A stretch of DNA of 21,107 nt from Dehalococcoidia bacterium (lineage in GTDB: Bacteria; Chloroflexota; Dehalococcoidia; GIF9; AB-539-J10). The notes beneath the pieces were generated by a model, which saw nothing but the letters and a program-made list of their open reading frames with translations, was not told where the DNA came from and searched no databases. A program made the translations under genes and the position numbers. The number at the start of each line of letters is the position of its first letter. Positions within the stretch are counted from its first letter, which is position 1. Shown here in pieces: positions 17,040-21,107 of the stretch. Location of the stretch: assembly GCA_023229725.1 (NCBI GenBank), contig JALNYR010000029.1, forward strand, positions 1 to 21,107, written 5' to 3'.

Positions 17040-17091
17040 TCTCGCGCTGTTGCGGCAGCGCCGAAGCGTTGCCTTCACATAGGAGCATCAC

Positions 17092-17955
17092 ATGGCCGGC
17101 ATGGCCGAGATTCGCACGCTGACGGAGGAACTCAAGCAGTATGTCGAAGGCAGGGAGGCCGACCTTTTCGGCATCGCCCCGGTATCGAGCTTCGAGGGCG
17201 CCGCGGAGGAGGAGCACCCCCGTCACTGGATAGCGGACGCCCAGGCGGTCATCGTCATGGGTCTCCAGGTTCCGAAGGCCATCGTCGAGCAGGTGGAGCG
17301 CAAGACAACGCCATATCCGTACCTGCGCTTCGCCAGGCATCTGCTCAACGACGAGCTGGACATGCTCGCCAACGGCGTGTGCCGGTTCCTCGCGCGCAGA
17401 GGCTACGAGTGCCTGCCGACTCCGGCCAACGACTGGCGCGACCCGCGCACGCTGAAGCCGATGGTGTCACACGTACTGACCGCGGTCGCCGCAGGCCTCG
17501 GAGAGGTCGGCTGGAACAACATGCTGCTGACGCCGCAGTTCGGCGTGCGGCAGAAGCTCGTGACGGTCATCACGAACGCGCCGCTCGAACCCGGGCACGT
17601 GTACGACGGAGACCCCATCTGCGACCGCTGCATGCGCTGCGTTCAGGAGTGCGAGATAGGAGCCATCTCCCCGGAACGGACGAGGAGCGTCGTCATCGAG
17701 GGCAAGACGTTCGAGTGGGGCGCGTTGAAGCGGCTCAAGTGCGTCTGGGAGTGCGAGGGATTCACGAACAAGGGCACGTTCTCGGGAGGCGTCGGCCCCT
17801 ACACGCGCGATGTGCCGTTCCCGGACAAGACGCCGACCCCCGAGGAGATAGTCGAGCTGCAGGACATGAAGCCCCGCTGGGCGGAGGGCTGCGCCGGTCG
17901 CTGCTACGCCGTCTGCCACCCGAGCATGGAACTGGCGAAGATACGCCGCGGCTAG
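17092..17955 (+). CDS. QueG / reductive-dehalogenase-like Fe-S protein
   Basis: The protein has 287 residues and no signal peptide, so it is cytoplasmic. The N-terminal half carries family motifs such as ADLFGIAP (23-30), AGLGEVGWNNMLLTPQFG (134-151) and a following strand. A ferredoxin-type cluster motif C177/C180/C183/C187 follows. Five further cysteines, C217, C221, C267, C271 and C275, could supply the second cluster, though their spacing differs from standard epoxyqueuosine reductase. Family members couple two 4Fe-4S clusters to cobalamin chemistry: QueG reduces epoxyqueuosine in tRNA and RdhA removes halogens. It is shorter than QueG (about 380 residues), and lacks the Tat signal and the length of RdhA. 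It is therefore a paralogue of unknown substrate, perhaps fed by the divergent polyferredoxin. Its last 4 bp overlap the convergent gene in a CTAG. Confidence 0.85.
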   Translation: MAGMAEIRTLTEELKQYVEGREADLFGIAPVSSFEGAAEEEHPRHWIADAQAVIVMGLQVPKAIVEQVERKTTPYPYLRFARHLLNDELDMLANGVCRFLARRGYECLPTPANDWRDPRTLKPMVSHVLTAVAAGLGEVGWNNMLLTPQFGVRQKLVTVITNAPLEPGHVYDGDPICDRCMRCVQECEIGAISPERTRSVVIEGKTFEWGALKRLKCVWECEGFTNKGTFSGGVGPYTRDVPFPDKTPTPEEIVELQDMKPRWAEGCAGRCYAVCHPSMELAKIRRG

Positions 17956-18632
17956 GCCTGGCGGACGACCTCGTACCGCAGCCACAGGTTGTCGCCCGCC
18001 AGACGTTCCATGTGCGTCAGCCTCAGGGCGGAGTAGCCGCCGGCTGCGGCGAGCGCCGGAGCACGCAGGAACGGGCGTGAGGCATCATCCCCCATCAGCA
18101 CGGGCGCCACGAGCAGGCTCACTTCATCGACGAGTCCCAGCCTCAGCAGCACGCCGTTGAGCGTGCCTCCGCTGTCGGCGCGTATCCGCTCGACCCCGTA
18201 GCGCTCCCGCACTTCGCCGAGGGCCGCCTTCAGGTCGACGCGTTCCTTGCCGGCGACTATCCGGTCTACTCCTGAACGTTCCAGGTACGCAAGGTGCTCG
18301 CGCGGCGTCGCGGACGAACAGAGCGCCACGCCCGCGCGCCAGTACGGCTGCGTGAGCATCCAGCGCCACATGCGAACCCGGCCGCGGCTGTCAGGAACGA
18401 TGAGCAGCGGACGGGGGTCGCCGGCCACGGCCTCCGGCCGCGCGGCGCTTTCGTCGTCGGCCGAGACACCCTCGTGCGCCGCTCCCGTGAGCAGCGTTTC
18501 CGTGCCGGTCAGCGTCGCCTGTTCGTTGAAGGCGCCGATGAGGCCGTAGTACAAGCCCATGTCGACCATGCCCCATTCGAGCAGGCGACTGTCGAGGCTG
18601 ACGGCGTTGTGCAGTGTGACACGTGGCAGCAT
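17952..18632 (-). CDS. RibD C-terminal / dihydrofolate-reductase-fold reductase
   Basis: The protein has 226 residues, the size of stand-alone RibD-C reductases. N-terminal VTLHNAVSLDSRL (5-17) corresponds to the substrate-binding strand usually seen as xxxxSLDGxI, here with Ser-Leu-Asp-Ser. LLIVPDSRGRVR (76-87), RIVAGKERVDL (124-134), ADSGGTLNGVLLRLGLVDE (152-170) and APVLMGDDASRPF (176-188) match the NADPH-binding and C-terminal signature. Family members reduce the ribosyl group of the diaminopyrimidine intermediate in riboflavin or deazaflavin synthesis. No other rib gene is nearby, so the exact substrate is uncertain. GAGGT lies 7 nt before the ATG. It lies 108 bp downstream of the cysteine-rich membrane protein gene, probably one transcript. 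Its TAG stop shares the CTAG palindrome with the convergent gene. Confidence 0.88.
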   Translation of the reverse strand: MLPRVTLHNAVSLDSRLLEWGMVDMGLYYGLIGAFNEQATLTGTETLLTGAAHEGVSADDESAARPEAVAGDPRPLLIVPDSRGRVRMWRWMLTQPYWRAGVALCSSATPREHLAYLERSGVDRIVAGKERVDLKAALGEVRERYGVERIRADSGGTLNGVLLRLGLVDEVSLLVAPVLMGDDASRPFLRAPALAAAGGYSALRLTHMERLAGDNLWLRYEVVRQA

Positions 18633-18740
18633 GGTGCAGACCTCACTTTCGCTCCGGGCAAGCGGGAGAGCGCCACGCCTTTCCGGACAAGGAAATCATA
18701 CCAGCGCTGGACGCGCTCTGGAAGGTTGGGGGTGATGCGT

Positions 18741-19259
18741 TCAGAGTTCTCTCGCCATGCTGCCCTTGCAGAACAACCGCATCTTGCAGGAAAAGCAGGA
18801 CTTCTTGCGGCCCGGGCCGGAGCTGTAGAAGCCGATGGCGAGGATGACGGCAAGCAGGATGAGGTGCAACGTCGTTGCGTCCCGCACGAGGAGAACGGCG
18901 AGCGCGATGAGCGGCACGAGCATCACGAGCCCGTACACCATCGGTGCAAGGCGGGTGCCGGCGTTCTCGTTGAACTCCTCGATGCTGCGACGCCTGAACC
19001 ACGCCGATGCGAGCAGTCCCCAGCCGGCGCCGCAGCGTTTCCCGTAGTAGTAGCAGCGAGTGCAGACGAGCCGGCGCAGGACGACGTAGACCATCAGCAC
19101 GCTGAAGGTGACGTACAGGCCGCCAAGGACCGGGCTGAGAAGCCAGCAGGCAATGGTGCCAGCAGCGATGAGTGCCGTCATCATCAGGTTGGCGAACACG
19201 ACACTGCGAACGGAGTACGACTCTACGCCGGAATCGCAGAGCTGGACCGGCTTGTTCAC
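18741..19259 (-). CDS. small membrane protein with paired cysteine motifs, unknown function
   Basis: The protein has 172 residues. The start is GTG, chosen because GGAGGT lies 5 nt upstream. About four transmembrane segments lie at 18-40, 42-62, 103-124 and 130-145. Two similar cysteine motifs follow each hydrophobic pair: CTRCYYYGKRC (C66, C69, C76) and CFSCKMRLFC (C155, C158, C164), both in basic, probably cytoplasmic segments. With four segments they would lie on the same face and could jointly bind a metal or an Fe-S cluster. I recognise no named family. It precedes the RibD-C-like gene on the same strand. A redox or metal-handling role is only an inference. A longer frame overlapping it (19275-18643) is arginine-rich and looks like a shadow. 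Confidence 0.7.
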   Translation of the reverse strand: MNKPVQLCDSGVESYSVRSVVFANLMMTALIAAGTIACWLLSPVLGGLYVTFSVLMVYVVLRRLVCTRCYYYGKRCGAGWGLLASAWFRRRSIEEFNENAGTRLAPMVYGLVMLVPLIALAVLLVRDATTLHLILLAVILAIGFYSSGPGRKKSCFSCKMRLFCKGSMAREL

Positions 19260-19412
19260 CTTCCACCTCCCCCATCCATGGTAGGACGACTATCGACGGC
19301 GCACAAGAGTCACGGGGCTTCAGGCAATCACCGTCCCGGCACCTACCTCAACCCGGTCCGGCACGTGGGGTCCGGGCACGCAGGGCATCGGCGCCCGCGT
19401 CACCGCCTCGCA

Positions 19413-19429
19413 TCGCCCTGAGAGGGCGA
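19413..19429 (-). terminator. terminator-like hairpin after the thioesterase gene
   Basis: TCGCCCT and AGGGCGA pair perfectly (7 bp) around a GAG triloop, 35 nt after the thioesterase stop at 19465. No T tract follows on the minus strand. It may end the thioesterase transcript before the membrane-protein gene. The rest of the 205-bp gap (19260-19464) holds no gene that I can support. Confidence 0.4.
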
Positions 19430-19464
19430 ACCCGCGCTGTCCAGCGCCGGCACCAGCGTGTTCG

Positions 19465-19869
19465 TCACAGTGGCGAAGAGGCGTCCTCCGCGTCCCGAAC
19501 ATCCGTGCGCACCACGATGGTGCGCCTGCCCACGTGCACGGGAACCGACTCGGCCACCAGCCTGCTCGTGGCCCTGTTCCGTATGAAATTGGCGCTCAAC
19601 TGGACCGTGAGGGGGAAGCGGGCCGGGTCAAACTCGTCGGCCGATGCCTGCAGGTGCAGGTTCGCAAGCGTCGTGGCAGCGCTGTCGGCCAGCGTAAGGA
19701 CAACGCCGGCATGGAAGAGACCGGTCACCTGGCGCAGATCGTCACGATACGGCACCTCCGCAACGACCAGTTCCCTGCTGGCCGAAACGATGGTGAAGCC
19801 GACCAGCTCCAGCATCGTGCCGCGGAAGGCTTCCTGCCAGCGGCTGATGGTGTCGGCGGACACGTTCAT
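19465..19869 (-). CDS. hotdog-fold thioesterase (PaaI/YdiI-like)
   Basis: The protein has 134 residues, typical for a single hotdog domain. TGLFHAGVVLTLADSAATTL (49-68) is the PaaI-type helix motif, with H53, G55 and D62 in the usual active-site region. The beta strands VVAEVPYRDDLRQVTG before it and LTVQLSANFIRNRATSRLVAE after it fit the fold. The family hydrolyses acyl-CoA or aryl-CoA thioesters in the cytoplasm; the substrate cannot be told. No ribosome site is visible before the ATG, but a -10-like TATACT ends 7 nt upstream, which would fit a leaderless message. It lies 74 bp downstream of the HD-GYP gene on the same strand. Confidence 0.88.
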   Translation of the reverse strand: MNVSADTISRWQEAFRGTMLELVGFTIVSASRELVVAEVPYRDDLRQVTGLFHAGVVLTLADSAATTLANLHLQASADEFDPARFPLTVQLSANFIRNRATSRLVAESVPVHVGRRTIVVRTDVRDAEDASSPL

Positions 19870-19876
19870 GTCGCGG

Positions 19877-19882
19877 AGTATA
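19877..19882 (-). promoter_or_regulatory. -10-like box fitting a leaderless thioesterase mRNA
   Basis: The minus strand reads TATACT (5 of 6 match to the -10 consensus), ending 7 nt before the ATG at 19869, so transcription would begin at or next to the A of the start codon. No Shine-Dalgarno sequence is present. No -35 match was found at 15-19 bp, which weakens the case. Confidence 0.3.
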
Positions 19883-19891
19883 CACCGTTAG

Positions 19892-19961
19892 GAGAACACT
19901 CCCGTTCACACGCGGCTCAGAACACCATCGGGGACTGCGGCGTTTACCGAGGGGTGTTCTC
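19892..19961. repeat. three copies of AGAACAC(C) between HD-GYP and thioesterase genes
   Basis: GAGAACAC at 19892-19899 and AGAACACC at 19919-19926 are in the same orientation; GGTGTTCTC at 19953-19961 is inverted and overlaps the last codons of the HD-GYP gene. The second and third pair perfectly over 8 bp, extended inward by TCGG/CCGA, giving a long imperfect hairpin without a T tract. It may be a 3'-end structure of the HD-GYP message or a regulator site for the thioesterase gene. Confidence 0.4.
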
Positions 19962-21107
19962 TGACAGAGGGAACTCGCCAGAGGCGATCAACCCGAGCAT
20001 GATATCGACGACTCCGGCATCGAACTTCGTGCCCCGTCCGGAGGCCAGCTCCGCCTTCACCTGGTCGAGAGACCGCGCCGGACGGTAGGGACGGTGCGAG
20101 CTCATGGCTTCCACGACATCGCACACGGAGAGCACGCGGGCCTCGAAGGACACTTCATCACCTTTCAGACCGTCGGGGTACCCGCTGCCGTCGAGACGTT
20201 CATGGTGGTTCCGCGCCATGAGGTCCACGCGCCACGGCAAGCTCGCGCCGGTCAGAATCTCGTAGCCGCGGACCGTGTGGGACTGCAGGACGAGCCACTC
20301 TTCCTCACGCAATGCACCCGGCTTGACGAGTATGCTCGCCGGGATGGAAATCTTGCCGATGTCGTGCAGCAGGCCGCCGACGTAGATGCCCTCGAGCCAG
20401 GCGTCGTCCTTGCCCATGACTTCGCCGACGCGGTGCGCCATGCGAGCGACGCTGCGCTGGTGCCCGGCCGTGTACGGGTCGCTTGACTCCATCGCCCGCG
20501 CGACGGTCTCGACGAGGTCGATGAACGCGTCCTCAAGGCGCTGCTGTGCGACCTTCTGCTCGCTGATGTCACGGTACGAGGCGAGGACGCCCAGTCCGGC
20601 GCCGCCGTAAACGACGGGCGCGCCGATGATGGAGACCGGGACCAGTCCGCCGTCGGCCCTGCGCCGCACCGTGTCGCCCAGGGACACCATCCCCTTGCCG
20701 CGGACAGCCTCGGTCATCTCCCGTGCCTCGGTCTTCTTCTGCGGCGGCACGATGAGGTCGTCGATATGGCGCCCCCGGGCCGTCTCGATGGAAAACCCGA
20801 AGAGCGTCACGAAGGTCTGGTTGAAGTCGACGATCAGACCTTCCTGGTCGAGAAGGACGACCGCCTCCGGCGTCCCGTTGAAGAGCGACTTGAAGTACTC
20901 CCTCTGCCTGGCCGTCTCGTCCTTGGCCAAATTCAGCGCGTCGACCGTCCGGCGCAACTGTGCCACCGAGTCCTGCAGCTCACTCGTGCGCTTCTGTACC
21001 TCTCGCTCCAGATAGCGGCGGTACTTCTCCCGCTCCTCCTCAGTGCGGAACAGGTCCTCGAAACGGAGGCTCTGTTCCCTGGCGGTCTGCAGTATGTCCT
21101 GCATCTC
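19944..21107 (-). CDS. PAS/HD-GYP cyclic-di-GMP phosphodiesterase, 5' end outside window
   Basis: The frame is open to the right edge. The first visible ATG (21104) is preceded by an in-frame GAG, so the true N-terminus probably lies outside; numbering here is from that ATG. Residues 1-65 form a charged coiled coil. A PAS domain covers about 70-185, ending in YRDISEQK. The HD-GYP domain spans about 190-375, with LLHDIGK (H247, D248), the downstream H276, and HHERLDGSGYP (300-310), the family signature, so the metal-binding and catalytic residues appear intact. Enzymes of this class hydrolyse cyclic di-GMP, lowering its level and promoting a motile or dispersed state. A receiver or GAF domain upstream is common but cannot be seen here. 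The gene ends 74 bp before the thioesterase gene. Confidence 0.93.
   Translation of the reverse strand, partial: EMQDILQTAREQSLRFEDLFRTEEEREKYRRYLEREVQKRTSELQDSVAQLRRTVDALNLAKDETARQREYFKSLFNGTPEAVVLLDQEGLIVDFNQTFVTLFGFSIETARGRHIDDLIVPPQKKTEAREMTEAVRGKGMVSLGDTVRRRADGGLVPVSIIGAPVVYGGAGLGVLASYRDISEQKVAQQRLEDAFIDLVETVARAMESSDPYTAGHQRSVARMAHRVGEVMGKDDAWLEGIYVGGLLHDIGKISIPASILVKPGALREEEWLVLQSHTVRGYEILTGASLPWRVDLMARNHHERLDGSGYPDGLKGDEVSFEARVLSVCDVVEAMSSHRPYRPARSLDQVKAELASGRGTKFDAGVVDIMLGLIASGEFPLSENTPR

Noticed and set aside
16893..17078. Upstream extension of the polyferredoxin to ATG 17078
   Set aside because: The added 62 residues are Arg/Ser-rich, precede the signal sequence and would run through the divergent promoter; ATG 16892 has a good ribosome site.
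18643..19275. 210-codon minus-strand frame over the cysteine-rich membrane protein
   Set aside because: The alternative frame is Arg/His-rich without membrane segments; the GTG-started frame has a ribosome site, four hydrophobic segments and ordered cysteines.

Overview
The window is GC-rich, densely coded and shows no phage, plasmid or insertion-sequence signature. Gene content suggests a Chloroflexota-like, probably anaerobic bacterium: long PAS-rich NarL-type histidine kinases, a MASE3 sensor, a secreted C39-like protease with FN3, cohesin and dockerin modules, a QueG/reductive-dehalogenase-like Fe-S protein, a short MetF-type reductase and a NapH-like polyferredoxin. This placement is inferred from gene families; no rRNA or marker gene is present.

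Left half (1-12366), all on the minus strand. Read in the direction of transcription: a secreted C39-like cysteine peptidase (12366-10129), a MASE3/PAS sensor kinase (9931-6923), a six-TM kinase with nine PAS domains (6825-2218), and an alpha-2-macroglobulin-type lipoprotein that runs off the window at position 1. Good sigma70-like promoters lie upstream of the MASE3 kinase and of the macroglobulin gene. A protease, a protease trap and two membrane sensors in one co-directional block suggest, but do not prove, a surface-proteolysis or defence theme. No response regulator is present.

Middle (12367-15412). A 446-bp divergent intergenic region carries operator-like inverted repeats around a -10 box facing the peptidase gene. 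On the other strand it carries a terminator-like hairpin with a T-rich tail just ahead of a P-loop kinase of the PEPCK/HPr-kinase fold (12813-14606). That gene converges, with 2 bp between the stops, on a methylenetetrahydrofolate reductase-like gene (15412-14609).

Right part (15510-21107). A membrane polyferredoxin with an exported N-terminal domain (16892-15510) is divergent from a QueG/RdhA-like Fe-S protein (17092-17955), a plausible electron-transfer pair. Then, on the minus strand, come a RibD-C reductase-like protein, a small membrane protein with paired cysteine motifs, a hotdog thioesterase, and a PAS/HD-GYP cyclic-di-GMP phosphodiesterase cut by the right edge. No tRNA, rRNA or CRISPR array was recognised.
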